In this document: positions 21,395 to 35,887 of the stretch, piece by piece | Position numbering within the stretch: position 1 is the first letter of the stretch | How the letters are laid out: each line of letters starts with the position of its first letter | Origin: Platanthera guangdongensis | Taxonomy: Eukaryota; Streptophyta; Magnoliopsida; Asparagales; Orchidaceae | Direction: 5' to 3' | Assembly (NCBI GenBank): GCA_039583875.1 | Contig: CM077147.1 | Coordinates: 110,654,124-110,718,123 of the forward strand | DNA: 64,000 bases | Notes under the pieces: model-generated | What the model saw: the letters and a program-made list of their open reading frames with translations, nothing else | What the model was told of the DNA's origin: nothing | Database searches by the model: none | Program-made: the position numbers and the translations under genes

Positions 21395-24300
21395 GCTCAT
21401 ATATAAATTTGGGACCACTTAGGAGCACCATTAGGCCTTCATCCTAGCCTATCAAATATAGTAGTCAAAGAAAGAGAGATAGCCTTGATCTGAAAGCAAA
21501 ATTTCATATCAAACCAGCATTGAATTCACTCCCAATTCCACTCTGGATACTCAGAAATGAGAATTGAAACACGGCCAAATGTCGGAATAATTTGAAGTTT
21601 ATAGAGGTGGGTTACTCGAGGAGAGGATCTGAAAGTGCCCATGCATCATGGAGGAGTCAAATAGACTTTCCATTGTCAACCACCCATCGATTATGTGGGA
21701 GAATAAGGTGAGTGTGCCCGAATATGTAACATCTCATTTCCAATTAGACCCCTCTACTTAGGTTGAGTTGGGACATGTGGTGGGGGCATGGGTTTAGGCT
21801 AGGTTTGAACCATGGGGTTAGGGTGTAGTCATATGAGACCTACTATATGGCCCAAGTTAACTCAAGTCAAACTAGCCCAAATTTGGGTCTTAGCCACACA
21901 TTGGTCCCACCACTGCACCCCTAACCCTAGTAACAACCTAAGTGAACCATAAGCCACATCTTTGGGTCACCTGTTGACCCAAGTAAACCCTAAACCCTAA
22001 TTTGATCAAACCCACACTTAAAGGTCCAATTAGCACAAGTAGGGCATCACCTTGACCCAACCCAAGTTGGGTGGTGACATAGGGTCCATGACCCTCAAGT
22101 GAGGTCAGCCACTCACCATGTTGACCAAGTCAACCTAAAAGTCAACAAAGTGGCCTAAAAGAGAAAAGAAGGAACCAAGACCACCCCTCATGGGCTAAGC
22201 CCATGAGTCAAGACCCATGACCAGCCCAAGAGGTTAATATCAGCCTCTAACCCCCAAAATCAGGAAAGAGAATGCATGCATGGGGGTAATTTAGATATTT
22301 TGGAGAAAAAGAGGAGATAGAAGAGAGGGAGAGAGGGGATGAAGGCCATGTGGCCCTCCTTCCCTTTGCCCAAGCTGTTGGCTGAGCTTTCAAGGATTAT
22401 TCCAGCAAGGTGGAGGGATTGGTGGACACCTGGTGGCTAGGAGGAGATTCCAAAGTCATGGCCGACGACCCCCTTAATTCAAACTTCTCCCACAGCCACT
22501 CCCAGCCAAATATAAGCCCACCATCAACTTCAAGAGGTGGAAACGAGTGGAGTTCGACTGCTGGAGCAAAGCTTTTGTTGGAGAAATGGAGAATCAGGCT
22601 AGTTCGTCGGAGCAAGCTGCGGCCATGGAGCACCACCACCTCACAAGCCGCCAAGCCCGGCTAGAGGTCTGTTTCGCCTCACCTCACCCCGTGCTAGCTT
22701 TCTAGCTCAATTAGGCGAGACATCGAGCTCAATTAGGCGATACATCGAGCTCAATTGAGCCCGATACCATGAGAGCTAGAGGGAATTTTCCCAAGCATTT
22801 CTTCAAGCTCGGGATCGCCGGAGGAGCCTCCTCCGGCAGCCTCATCGCCGGGAAACACTAGTTACCACCTCAACGGAGGTGGTGGCGATAATCGCCGGCG
22901 GTGGCGCCGGACCAGGTGGCCGAAAAAAGGCCAGCAAACTTGCCCAGGACGGTTCAATCTCAACCGTTGGTGGTTGGGAACGATGAACGGATACCGTCCA
23001 TTTAATTCCAGATGGATTAATTAAATTGATTAATATGAACAGTGTAAATTCTGTCACACATTTACAGTGACTTTGCATTTTAAATATAGGTTCCTTAGAC
23101 GCAATTTCAGAACTGGTCACCAACATAATAATTGTAGATATATGTATTAACTTGTTTTGACACCCTAAACATGTAATTTGGAGCAGTGGGCTCCCTGTAG
23201 GGCCATTCTACCAAGGCTGGTCCTAGGTCAGGGCAAATTTTAAAACAAATGCCCAAGCCAAACCATAAGTCACCATGACTTGAAATTTTGGCCAGGATTG
23301 TTTAGGGGTAAAACTAGTGTCTGACCAAAAATGAGAATTTTTGGTCAGAACTTTTTCATAGTATTTGATGAAATACTAAAAATTAAATTAAGTGTATTTT
23401 TGAAGACATATGACTCCAAAAGCCCCCAAATTTGGGTGGGGTGGTCATTAGATCAAGATGAATCCATGATAAAAATTTCAGGGCATTTTGACCTCTGCAT
23501 GATTGGGAAATCAGCATGAGATTGGCATATTCAAATTTGGGGTGCCAATAGTAAAAATTGAAAAATGTGAATTTAGCCCAATTGGGTCATTGTAAGTCCA
23601 TAAAACTCTAGACAGAGGCTCATAGGAATGTAATATATCTCCCATGGGAAATGTGGGATTTTGGGGATCAAAAATCCCATTATTTGGAATTATTGGAAAA
23701 TGTGCCTAGTTAGGAAATAAATTTGGAAAATAGGCAAATGAATTCATTAAATTATGAATTTTTGACACAAGCTCTAGTAGTGTAAATTTCACCTCTGGAA
23801 AAATTTATGGCACTGTTTAATAATTTTTCCTTGGATTTTAAGTAGATTTTACCATTTTAACCCTTATGGAAATTAATTAAAAATAAGGGAAATTTGTGTT
23901 TTTAAATTATGAAAAATTTTACAGTGGTTTATTATTGTGTTTTGATTTCTAATAAATTATTTAAAAATTTTTGGATGCCCCTATATGTTAAAAACCCTAA
24001 TAATGACACTTTTGTAATATTGTTTAAATAAATATAAGATAGGTCAGATCATTGTTTAAGATTTGAAAATTCTGCACTTAGCTTTATTATGTCATCATGA
24101 ACACCCACAAATTTCTCAGAATTTTTGGTTGAGAAGGTGAGGTACTTTATTTGGAAAGTGGTTGAATTGGAATTATAATATTAAATGAGAAATAAATATG
24201 AAACATGAAAGACAGTAATATTTAACCTTATGAAACACCTAGCAAACTCCTTAGGTAGGTTGAACCATTATATGTAGTACTTCATGTTCAAGGTGACCTC

Positions 24301-24680
24301 GGTTGCACAATTAAAAGAATTAATTTAAACCCTTAATCCCTTGAAAAAATAATGAAACCTGGTTCGATCATTATCACACGTCATAACAACCATGATAAAT
24401 AATTAGGGGTATTTGACCCAAGAGTTTGGATGACACGTCATACGGGTCAACATTAGGTCATGAGAGTGCTTAACAAAATATAGCACATATCTCTAGGACC
24501 CATAGGGGATTCGATAGAAGGTTGAGTTGGTAACTATATTGGGAAAACAAACCTTAATTGGTGTCTAGTAGGTCACTCCATAGTATCAAGCGATAGAGTG
24601 CAAGACCCAATGATAGTAGCTAGAACAGAGACCGGATGAAGACCGCCGATTCCCCAATAATAACTTAATTCATTAGTTTT
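21395..24680. repeat. Array unit 2
   Basis: Empty MITE site near 21566. LTR-like part from 21725. A 24-bp local duplication around GCTCAATTAGGCGA occurs near 22709-22750, and a deletion of about 20 bp near 24195. Confidence 0.85.
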
Positions 24681-27600
24681 GCTCATAGATAAATTTGGGA
24701 CCACTTAGGAGCACAATTATGCCTTCATCCTAGTCTATCAAATATAGTAATCAAAGAAAGAGAGATAGCCTTGATCTGAAAGCAAAATTTCACATCAAAC
24801 CAGCATTGAATTCACTCCCAATTCCACTCTGGATACTCAGAAATGAGAATTGAAACACGGCCAAATGTCGGAATAATTTGAATTTTATAGAGGTGGGTTA
24901 CTCGAGGAGAGGATCTGAAAGTGCCCATGCATCATGGAGGAGTCAGATAGAGTTTCCATTGTCTACCACCCATCGATTATGTGGGAGAACAAGGTGAGCG
25001 TGCCCGAATATGTAACATCTCATTTCCAATTAGACCACTCTACTTAGGTTGGGTTGGGACATGTGGTGGGGGCATGGGTTTAGGCTAGGTTTGAATCATG
25101 GGGTTAGGGTGTAGTCATATGGGACCTACTATATGGCCCAAGTTAACTCAAGTCAAACTAGCCCAAATTGGGGTCTTAGCCACACATTGGTCCCACCACT
25201 GCACCCCTAACCCTAGTAACAACCTAAGTGAACCATAAGCCACATCTTTGGGTCACCTATTGACCCATGTTGACCCAAGTCAACCCTAAACCCTAATTTG
25301 GTCAAACCCACACTTAAAGGTCCAATTAGCACACGTAGGACATCACCTTGACCCAACCCAAGTTGGGTGGTGCCATAGGGTCCATGACCCTCAAGTGAGG
25401 TCAGCCCACTCACCATGTTGACCAAGTCAACCTAAAAGTCAACAAAGTGGCCTAAAAGAGAAAAGAAGGAACCAAGCCCACCCCTCATGGGCTAAGCCCA
25501 TGAGTCAAGGCCCATGACCAGCGCAAGAGGTTAATATCAGCCTCTAACCCCCAAAATCAGGAAAGAGAATGCATGCATGGGGGTAATTTAGACATTTTGG
25601 AGAAAAAGTGGAGAGAAGAGAGGGAGAGAGGGGATGAAGGCCATGTGGCCCTCCTTCCCTGTGCCCAAGCTGTTGGCTGAGCTTCCAAGGATTATTTCAG
25701 CAATGTGGAGGGGTTGGTGGACACCTGGTGGCCAGGAGGAGATTCCAAAGTCATGGCCGACCACCCCCTTAATTCAAACTTCTCCCACAGCCACTCCCAG
25801 CCAAATATAAGCCCACCATCAGCTTCAGGAGGTGGAAACGAGTGTAGTTCGACTGTTGGAGCAAAGCTTTTGTTGGAGAAATGGAGAATCAGGCTAGTTC
25901 GCCGGAGCAAGCTTCGGCCATGGAGCACCACCACCGCACAAGCCGCCAAGCCCGGCTAGAGGTCTGTTTCACCTCACCTCACCCCGTGCTTGCTTTCTAG
26001 CTCAATTAGGCGAGACATCGAGCTCAATTGAGCCCGATACCATGAGAGCCAGAGGGAATTTTCTCAAGCATTTCTTTCAGCTCGGGATCGCCGGAGGAGC
26101 CTCCTCCGGCAGCCTCACCGCTGGGAAACGCTAGTCACCGTCTCAACGGAGGTGGTGGCGATAATCGCCGGCGGTGGCGCCGGACCAGGTGGCGAAAAAA
26201 GGCCAGCAAACTTGCCCAGGACGGTTCAATCTCAACCGTTGGTTGTTGGGAATGATGAACGGATACCGTCCATTTAATTCCAGATTGATTAATTAAATTG
26301 ATTAATATGAACAGTGTAAATTCTGTCACACATTTACAGTGACTTTGCATGTTAAATATAGGTTCCTTAGATGCAATTTCAGAACTGGTCACCAACATAA
26401 TAATTGTAGATCTATGTATTAACTTGTTTTGATACCCTAAACATGTAATTTGGAGCAGTGGGCTCCCTGTAGGGCCATTCTACCAAGTCTGGTCCTAGGC
26501 TAGAGCAAATTTTAAAACAAATGCCCAAGCCAAACCATAAGTCACCATGACTTGAAATTTTGGCCAGGCTTGTTTAGGGGTAAAACTAGTGTCTGACCAA
26601 AAATGAGAATTTTTGGTCAGAACTTTTTCATAGTATTTGATGAAATACTAAAAATTAAATTAAGTATATTTTTGAAGACATATGACTCCAAAAGCCCCCA
26701 AATTTGGGTGGGATGGTCATTAGGTCAAGATGAATCCATGATAAAAATTTCAGGTCATTTTGACCTCTGCATGATTGGGAAATCACACATGCATGAGATT
26801 GACATATTCAAATTTGGGGTGCCAATAGTAAAAATTGAAAAATGTGAATTTAGCCCAATTGGGTCATTGTAAGTCCATAAAACTCTAGACAGAGGCTCAT
26901 AGGAATGTAATATACCTCCCATGGGAAATTTGGGATTTTGGGGATCAAAAATCCCATTATTTGGAATTATTGGAAAATGTGCCTAGTTAGAAAATAAATT
27001 TAGAAAATAGGGAAATGAATTCATTAAATTATGAATTTTTGACACAAGCTCTAGTAGGGCAAATTTCACCTCTGGAAAAATTTATGGCACTGTTTAATAA
27101 TTTTTTCTTGGATTTTAAGTAGATTTTATCATTTTGACCCTTATGGAAATTAATTAAAAATAAGGGAAATTTGTGTTTTAAAATTATGAAATATTTTACA
27201 GTGGTTTATTATTGTGTTTTGATTTCTAATAAATTATTTGAAAATTTTTGGATGCCCCTATATGTTAAAAACCCTAATAATGACACTTTTATAATATTGT
27301 TTAAATAAATATAAGATAGGTCAGATCATTGTTTAAGATTTGAAAATTCTGCACTTTGCCTTATTATGTCATCATGAACACCCACAAATTTCTCAGAATT
27401 TTTGGTTGAGAAGGTGAGGTACTTTATTTGAAAAGTGGTTGAATTGGAATTATAATATTAAATGAGAAATAAATAGGAATTTGCATGGAAATAATATGAA
27501 ACATGAAAGGCAGTAATATTTAACCTTATGAAACACCTAGCAAACTCCTTAGGTAGGTTGAACCATTATATGTAGTACTTCATGTTCAAGGTGACCTCGG

Positions 27601-27979
27601 TCACACAATTAAAAGAATTAATTTAGGACCTAAATCCCTTGAAAAAAATAATGAAACCTGGTTCGATCATTATCATACGTCATAACAACCATGATAACTA
27701 ATTAGGGGCATTTGACCCAAGAGTTTGGATGGCATGTCATACGGGTTAACATTAGGTCATGGGAGTGCTTAACAAAATATGACACATGTCTCTGGGACCC
27801 ACAGGGGATTCGATAAAAGGTTGAGTTGGTAACTATATTGGGAAGACAAACCCTAATTGGTGTCTAGTAGGTCACTCCATAGTATCAAGCGATAGAGTGC
27901 AAGACCCAAGGATAGTAGCTAGAACGGAGACCGGATGAAGACCGCCGATTCCCCAATAATAACTTAATTCATTAGTTTT
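24681..27979. repeat. Array unit 3
   Basis: LTR-like part from 25011. Same order as the other units without large rearrangement. Confidence 0.85.
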
Positions 27980-30900
27980 GCTCATAGATAAATTTGGGAC
28001 CACTTAGGAGCACCATTAGGCCTTCATCCTAGCCTATCAAATATAGTAGTCAAAGAAAGAGAGATAGCCTTGATCTGAAAGCAAAATTTCACATCAAACC
28101 AGCATTGAATTCACTCCCAATTCCACTCTGGATACTCAGAAATGAGAATTGAAATACGGCCAAATGTCGGAATAATTTGAAGTTTATAGAGGTGGGTTAC
28201 TCGAGGAGAGGATCTGAAAGTGCCCATGCATCATGGAGGAGTCAGATAGACTTTCCATTGCCAACCACCCATCGATTATGTGGGAGAACAAGGTGAGCGT
28301 GCCCGAATATGTAACATCTCATTTCCAATTAGACCCCTCTACTTAGGTTGGGTTGGGACATGTGGTGGGGGCATGGGTTTAGGCTAGGTTTGAACCTTGA
28401 GGTTACGGTTTAGTCACATGAGACCTACTATATGGCCCAAGTTAACTCAAGTCAAACTAGCCCAAATTGGGGTCTTAGCCACACATTGGTCCCACCACTG
28501 CACCCCTAACCCTAGTAACAACCTAAGTGAACAATAAGCCACATCTTTGGGTCATCTATTGACCCATGTTGACCCAAGTCAACCCTAAACCCTAATTTGG
28601 TCAAACCCACACTTAAAGGTCCAATTAGCACAAGTAGGACATTACCTTGACCCAACCCAAGTTGGGTGGTGCCATAGGGTCCATGACCCTCAAGTGAGGT
28701 CAGCCCACTCACCATGTTGACCAAGTCAACCTAAAAGTCAACAAAGTGGCCTAAAAGATAAAAGAAGGAACCAAGCCCACCCCTCATGGGCTAAGCCCAT
28801 GAGTTAAGGCCCATGACCAGCCCAAGAGGTTAATGTCAGCCTCTAACCCCCAAAATCAGGAAAGAGAATGCATGCATGGGGGTAATTTAGACATTTTGGA
28901 GAAAAAGAGGAGAGAGAAGAGAGGGAGAGAGGGGATGAAGGCCATGTGGCCCTCCTTCCCTCTGCCCAAGCTGTTGGCTGAGCTTCCAAGGATTATTCCA
29001 GCAAGGTGGAGGGGTTGGTGGACACCTGGTGGACACGAGGAGATTCCAAAGTAATGGCCGACCACCCCCTTAATTCAAACTTCTCCCACAGCCACTCCCA
29101 GCAAAATAAGCCCACCATCAGCTTCAGGAGGTCGAAACGAGTGGAGTTCGACTGCTGGAGCAAAGCTTTTGTTGGAGAAATGGAGAATTGGGCTAGTTCG
29201 CCAGAGCAAGCTTCGGCCATTAAGCACCACCACCGCACAAGCCGCCAAGCCCGGCTAGAGGTCTGTTTCGCCTCACCTCACCCCGTGCTAGATTTCTAGC
29301 TCAATTAGGCGAGACATCGAGCTCAATTGAGCCCGATACCATGAGAGCCAGAGGGAATTTTCCCAAGCATTTCTTCCAGATCGGGATCGCCGGAGGAGCC
29401 GCCTCCGGCAGCTTCACCGCCGGGAAATGCTAGTCACCACCTCAACGGAGGTGGTGGCGATAATCGCCGGCGGTGGCGCCGGACCAGGTGGCCGAAAAAA
29501 GGCCAGCAAACATGCCCAGGACGGTTCAATCTCAACCGTTGGTTGTTGGGAACGATGACCAGATACCGTCCATTTAATTCCAGATTGATTAATTAAATTG
29601 ATTAATATGAACAGTGTAAATTCTATCACACATTTACAGTGACTTTTCATGTTAAATATAGGTTCCTTAGATGCAATTTCAGAACTGGTCACCAACATAA
29701 TAATTATAGATCTATGTATTAACTTGTTTTGACACCCTAAACATGTAATTTGGAGCAGTGGGCTCCATGTAGGGCCATTCTACCAAGGCTGGTCCTAGGC
29801 CAGGGCAAATTTTAAAATAAATGCCCAAGCCAAACCATAAGTCACCATGACTTGAAATTTTGGCCAGGCTTGTTTAGGGGTAAAACTAGTGTCTGACCAA
29901 AAATGAGAATTTTTGGTTTAGGGTTTAGGGTGGGATGGTCATTAGGTCAAGATGAGAATTTTTCCATCTTGAGAATTTTTGGTCAGAACTTTTCCATAGT
30001 ATTTGATGATATACTAAATATTAAATTGAGTGTATTTTTGGAGACATATGACTCCAGAAGCCCCCAAATTTCGGTGGGATGGTCATTAGGTCAAGATGAA
30101 TCCATGATAAAAATTTCAGGTCATTTTGACCTCTGCATGATTGGGAAATCGCACATGCATGAGATTGGCATATTCAAATTTGGGATGCCAATAGTAAAAA
30201 TTGAAAAATGTGAATTTAGCCCAATGGGTCATTGTAAGTCCATGAAACTCTGGACAGAGGCTCATAGGAATGTAATATACCTCCCATGGGAAATTTGGGA
30301 TTCTGGGGATCAAAAATCTCATTATTTGGAATTATTGGAAAATGTGCCTAGTTAGGAAATAAATTTGGAAAATAGGGAAATGAATTCATTAAATTATGAA
30401 TTTTTGACACAAGCTCTAGTAGGGCAAATTTCACCTCTGGAAAAATTTATGGCACTGTTTAATAATTTTTCCTTGGATTTTAAGTAAATTTTACCATTTT
30501 GACCCTTGTGGAAATTAATTAAAAATAAGGGAAATTTATGTTTTAAAATTAGGAAAAATTTTACAGTGGTTTATTATTGTGTTTTGATTTCTAATAAATT
30601 ATTTGAAAATTTTTGGATGATCCTATATGTTAAAAACCCTAATAATGGCACTTTTGTAATATTGTTTAAATAAATATAAGATAAGTTAGATCATTGTTTA
30701 AGATTTGAAAATTTTGCACTTAGCCTTATTATGTCATCATGAACACCCACAAATTTATCAAAATTTTTGGTTGAGAAGGTGAGGTACTTTATTTGGAAAG
30801 TGGTTGAATTAGAATTATAATATTAAATGGGAAATAAATAGAAATTTGCATGGAAATATTGTGAAATATGAAAGGCAGTAATATTTAACCTTATGGAACA

Positions 30901-31343
30901 CCTAGCAAACTCCTTAGGTAGGTTGAACCATTATATGTAGTACTTCATGTTCAAGGTGACCTCGGTCGCACAATTAAAAGAATTAATTTAGGCCCTTAAT
31001 CTCTTGAAAAAATAATGAAACCTGGTTCGATCATTATCATACGTCATAATAACCATAATAAATAATTAGGGGCATTTGACCCAAGAGTTTGGATGACACG
31101 TCATACGGGTCAACATTAGGTCATGGGAGTGCTTAACAAAATATAGCACATGTCTCTGGGACCCACAGGGGATTCGATAGAAGGTTGAGTTAGTAACTAT
31201 ATTGGGAAGACAAACCCTGATTGGTGTCTAGTAGGTCACTCCATAGTATCAAGCGATAGAGTGCAAGACCCAAGGATAGTAGCTAGAACGGAGACCGGAT
31301 GAAGACCGCCGATTCCCCAATAATAACGTAATTCATTAGTTTT
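27980..31343. repeat. Array unit 4 (with filler insertion)
   Basis: LTR-like part from 28310. About 66 bp longer than its neighbours because of the insertion at 29918-29982. Confidence 0.85.
29918..29982. repeat. Telomere-like filler with templated copy in unit 4
   Basis: Between GAATTTTTGG and TCAGAACTTTT, contiguous in the other units, unit 4 has TTTAGGGTTTAGGG, then about 25 bp (TGGGATGGTCATTAGGTCAA and on) copied from 30073-30100 downstream, then a second GAGAATTTTTGG. It looks like filler from double-strand-break repair. Confidence 0.75.
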
Positions 31344-34300
31344 GCTCATAGATAAATTTGGGACCAGTTAGGAGCACCATTAGGCCTTCATCCTAGCCTA
31401 TCAAATATAGTAGTCAAAGAAAGAGAGATAGCCTTGATCTGAAAGCAAAATTTCACATCAAACCAGCATTGAATTCACTCCCAATTCCACTATGGATACT
31501 CAGAAATGACAATTGAAACACGGCAAAATGTCAGAATAATTTGAAGTTTATAGAGGTGGATTACTCGAGGAGAGGATCTGAAAGTGCCCATGCATCATGG
31601 AGGAGTCAGATAGACTTTCCATTGCCAACCACCAATCAATTATGTGGGAGAACAAGGTGAGCGTGCCCGAATATGTAACATCTCATTTCCAATTAGACCC
31701 CTCTACTTAGGTTGGGTTGGGACATGTGGTGGGGGCATGGGTTTAGGCTAGGTTTGAACCATGGGGTTAGGGTGTAGTCATATGAGACCTACTATATGGC
31801 CCAAGTTAACTCAAGTCAAACTAGCCCAAATTGGGGTCTTAGCCACACATTGGTCCCACCAATGCACCCCTAACCCTAGTAACAACCTAAGTGAAACATA
31901 AGCCACATCTTTGGGTCACCTATTGACCCATGTTGACCCAAGTCAACCCTAAACCCTAATTTGGTCAAACCCACACTTAAAGGTCCAATTAGCACAAGTA
32001 GGACATCACCTTGACCCAACCCAAGTTGGGTGGTGCCATAGGGTCCATGACCCTCAAGTGAGGTCATTCCACTCACCATGTTGACCAAGTCAACCTAAAA
32101 GTCAACAAAGTGGCCTAAAAGAGAAAAGAAGGAATCAAGCCCACCCCTCATGGGCTAAGCCCATGAGTCAAGGCCCATGACCAGCCCAAGAGGTTAATAT
32201 CAGCCTCTAACCCCCAAAATCAGGAAAGAGAATGCATGCATGGGGGTAATTTAGACATTTTGGAGAAAAAGTGGAGAGAGAAGAGAGAGAGAGAGAGAGG
32301 GGATGAAGGCCATGTGGCCCTCCTTCCCTCTGCCCAAGCTGTTGGCTGAGCTTCCAAGGATTATTCCAGCAAGGTGGAGGGGTTGGTGGACACCTGGTGG
32401 CCAGGAGGAGATTCCAAAGTCATGGCCGACCACCCCCTTAATTCAAACTTCTCCCACAGCCACTCCCAGCCAAATATAAGCCAACCATCAGCTTCAGGAG
32501 GTGGAAACGAGTGGAGTTCGACTGCTGGAGCAAAGCTTTTGTTGGCGAAATGGAGAATCAGGCTAGTTCGCCGGAGAAAGCTTCGGCCATGGAGCACCAC
32601 CACCGCACAAGCCGCCAAGCCCGGCTAGAGGTCTATTTCGCCTCACCTCACCCCGTGCTAGCTTTCTAGCTCAATTAGGCGAGCTCAATTGAGCCCGATA
32701 CCATGAGAGCCAGAAGGAATTTTCCCAAGCATTTCTTCCAGCTTGGGATCGCCGGAGGAGCCGCCTCCGGCAGCCTCACCGCCGGGAAACGCTAGTCACC
32801 ACCTCAATGGAGGTGGTGGCGATAATCGCCGGCGGTGGCTCCGGACCAGGTGGCAGAAAAAAAGCCAGCAAACTTGCCCAGGACGGTTCAATCTCAACCG
32901 TTGGTTGTTGGGAATGATGAACGGATACCGTCCATTTAATTCCAGATTGATTAATTAAATTGATTAATATGAACAGTGTAAATTCTGTCACAAATTTACA
33001 GTGACTTTGCATGTTAAATATAGGTTCCTTAGATGCAATTTCAGAACTGGTCACCAACATAATAATTGTAGATCTATGTATTAACTTGTTTTGACACCCT
33101 AAACATGTAATTTGTAGCAGTGGACTCCCTGTAGGGCCATTCTACCAAGGCCGGTCCTAAGCCAGGGCAAATTTTAAAATAAATGCCCAAGCCAAACCAT
33201 AAGTCACCATGACTTGAAATTTTGGCCAGGCTTGTTTAGGGGTAAAACTAGTGTTTGACAAAAAATGAGAATTTTTGGTCAAAACTTTTTCATAGTATTT
33301 GATGAAATACTAAAAACTAAATTAAGTGTATTTTTGGAGACATATGACTCCAAAAGCCCCCAAATTTGGGTGGGATGGTCATTAGGTCAAGATGAATCCA
33401 TGATAAAAATTTCAGGTCATTTTGACCTCTGCATGATTGGGAAATCACACATGCATGAGATTGGCATATTCAAATTTGGGGTGCCAATAGTAAAAATTGA
33501 AAAATATGAATTTAGCCCAATTGGGTCATTGTAAGTCCATGAAACTCTAGACAGAGGCTCATAGGATTGTAATATACCTCCCATGAGAAATTTGGGATTT
33601 TGGGGATCAAGAATCCCATTATTTGGAATTATTAGAAAATGTGCCTAGTTAGGAAATAAATTTGGAAAATAAGGAAATGAATTCATTAAATTATGAATTT
33701 TCGACACAAGCTCTAGTAGGGCAAATTTCACCTCTGGAAAAATTTATGGCACTGTTTAATAATTTTTCCTTGGATTTTAAGTAGATTTTACCATTTTGAC
33801 CATTATAGAAATTAATTAAAAATAAGAAAAATTTGTGTTTTAAAATTAGGAAAAATTTACAGTGGTTTATTATTGTGTTTTGATTTCTAATAAATTATTT
33901 GAAAATTTTTGGATGACCCTATATGTTAAAAACCCTAATAATGGAACTTTTGTAATATTGTTTAAATAGATAAAAAATAGGTCAGATCATTGTTTAAGAT
34001 TTGAAAATTTTGCAGTTAGCCTTATTATGTCATCATGAACACCAACAAATTTCTCAGAATTTTTGGTTGAGAAGGTGAGTTACTTTATTTGGAAAGTGGT
34101 TGAATTGGAATTATAATATTAAATGGGAAATAAATAGAAATTTGCATGGAAATATTATGAAACATGAAAGACAGTAATATTTAACCTTATGGAACACCTA
34201 GCAAACTCCTTAGGTAGGTTGAACCATTATATGTAGTACTTCATGTTCAAGGTGACCTCGGTCGCACAATTAAAAGAATTAATTTAGGCCCTTAACCCTT

Positions 34301-34638
34301 GAAAAAATAATGAAACCTAGTTCGATCATTATCATACGTCATAACAACCATGATAAATAATTAGGGGCATTTGACCCAAGAGTTTGGATGACACGGCATA
34401 CGGGTCAACATTAGGTCATGGGAGTGCTTAACAAAATATGACACATGTCTCTGGGACCCACAGGGGATTCGATAGAAGGTTGAGTTGGTAACTATATTGG
34501 GAAGACAAACCCTAATTGGTGTCTAGTAGGTCACTCCATAGTATCAAGCGATAGAGTGCAAGACCCAAGGATAGTAGCTAGAACGGAGATCGGATGAAGA
34601 CCGCCGATTCCCTAATAATAACTTAATTCATTAGTTTT
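31344..34638. repeat. Array unit 5
   Basis: LTR-like part from 31674. It lacks the ACATCGAGCTC stretch near 32682 that the other units have. Confidence 0.85.
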
Positions 34639-35849
34639 GCTCATAGATAAATTTGGGACCACTTAGGAGCACCATTAGGCCTTCATCCTAGCCTATCAAA
34701 TATAGTAGTCAAAGAAAGAGAGATAACCTTGATCTGAAAGCAAAATTTCACATCAAACCAGCATTGAATTCACTCCCAATTCCACTCTGGATACTCAGAA
34801 ATGAGAATTGAAACACGACCAAATGTCGGAATAATTTGAAGTTTATAGAGGTGGGTTACTCGAGGAGAGGATCTGAAAGTGCCCATGCATCATGGAGGAG
34901 TCAAATAGACTTTCCATTGCCAACCACCCATCGATTATGTGGGAGAACAAGGTGAGCATGCCCGAATATGTAACATCTCATTTCCAATTAGACCCCTCTA
35001 CTTAGGTTGGGTTGGGACATGTGGTGGGGGCATGGGTTTAGGCTAGGTTTGAACCATGGGGTTAGGGTGTAGTCATATGGGACCTACTATATGGCCCAAG
35101 TTAACTCAAGTCAAACTAGCCCAAATTGAGGTCTTATCCACACATTGGTCCCACCACTGCACCCCTAACCCTAGTAACAACCTAAGTTAACCATAAACCA
35201 CATATTTGGGTCACTTATTGACCCATGTTGACCCAAGTCAACCCTAAACCCTAATTTGGTCAAACCCACACTTAAAGGTCCAATTAACACAAGTAGGGCA
35301 TCACCTTGACCCAACCCAAGTTGGGTGGTGCCATAGGGTCCATGACCATCAAGTGAGGTTAGCCCACTCATCATGTTGACCAAGTCAACCTAAAAGTCAA
35401 CAAAGTGGCCTAAAAGAGAAAAGAAGGAACCAAGCCCACCCCTCATGGGTTAAGCCCATGAGTCAAGGCCCATGACCAGCCCAAGAGGTTAATATCAGCC
35501 TCTAACCCCCAAAATCAGGAAAGAGAATGCATGCATGGGGGGTAATTTAGACATTTTGGAGATAAAGAGGAGAGAGAAGAGAAGGAGAGAGGGGATGAAG
35601 GCCATGTGGCCCTCCTTCCCTCTCCCCAAGCTGTTGGCTGAGCTTCCAAAGATTATTCCAGCAAGGTGGAGGGGTTGGTGGACACCTGGTGGCTAGGAGG
35701 AGATTCCAAAGTCATGGCCGACCACCCCCTTAATTCAAACTTCTCCCACAGCCACTCCCAGCCAAATATAAGCCCACCATCAGCTTCAGGAGGTGGAAAT
35801 GAGTGGAGTTTGACTGCTGGAGAAAAGCTTTTGTTGGAGAAATGGAGAA
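34639..35849. repeat. Array unit 6, truncated
   Basis: LTR-like part from 34969. Runs to GAAATGGAGAA, where element A is inserted; the rest is right of the window or absent. Confidence 0.85.
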
Positions 35850-35887
35850 TGTAACAGCCCAATTTTCTCAGCAGGCAATTTTTGGGT

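Larger units (their letters stand above)
17874..35849. repeat. Tandem array of 3.3-kb LINE/LTR composite units
   Basis: Five complete and one truncated direct repeats. Units start (arbitrary anchor GCTCATAGATAAATTTGGGA) at 17874, 21395, 24681, 27980, 31344 and 34639; lengths are 3521 (3298 without the MITE and its TSD), 3286, 3299, 3364 and 3295 bp. Each unit has about 330 bp of L1 LINE (minus strand), then from TGTAACATCTCATTTCC onward about 2.95 kb of LTR-like sequence without real genes. Copies look roughly 95 percent identical by eye. The last unit is cut by element A at 35850. Short open frames recur in all units but have no domain and do not fit coding conservation. Confidence 0.9.

Noticed and set aside
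29918..29932. TTTAGGG repeats as a telomere or interstitial telomere array
   Set aside because: Only two repeats within a repair-type filler; far too short for a telomere.
18950..35383. Recurrent 70-97 codon open frames in all array units (for example those starting MVNMVSGLTSLEGHG or MRIFGQNF)
   Set aside because: They recur because the DNA is repeated; frames overlap on both strands, are disrupted in some units, and show no domain.
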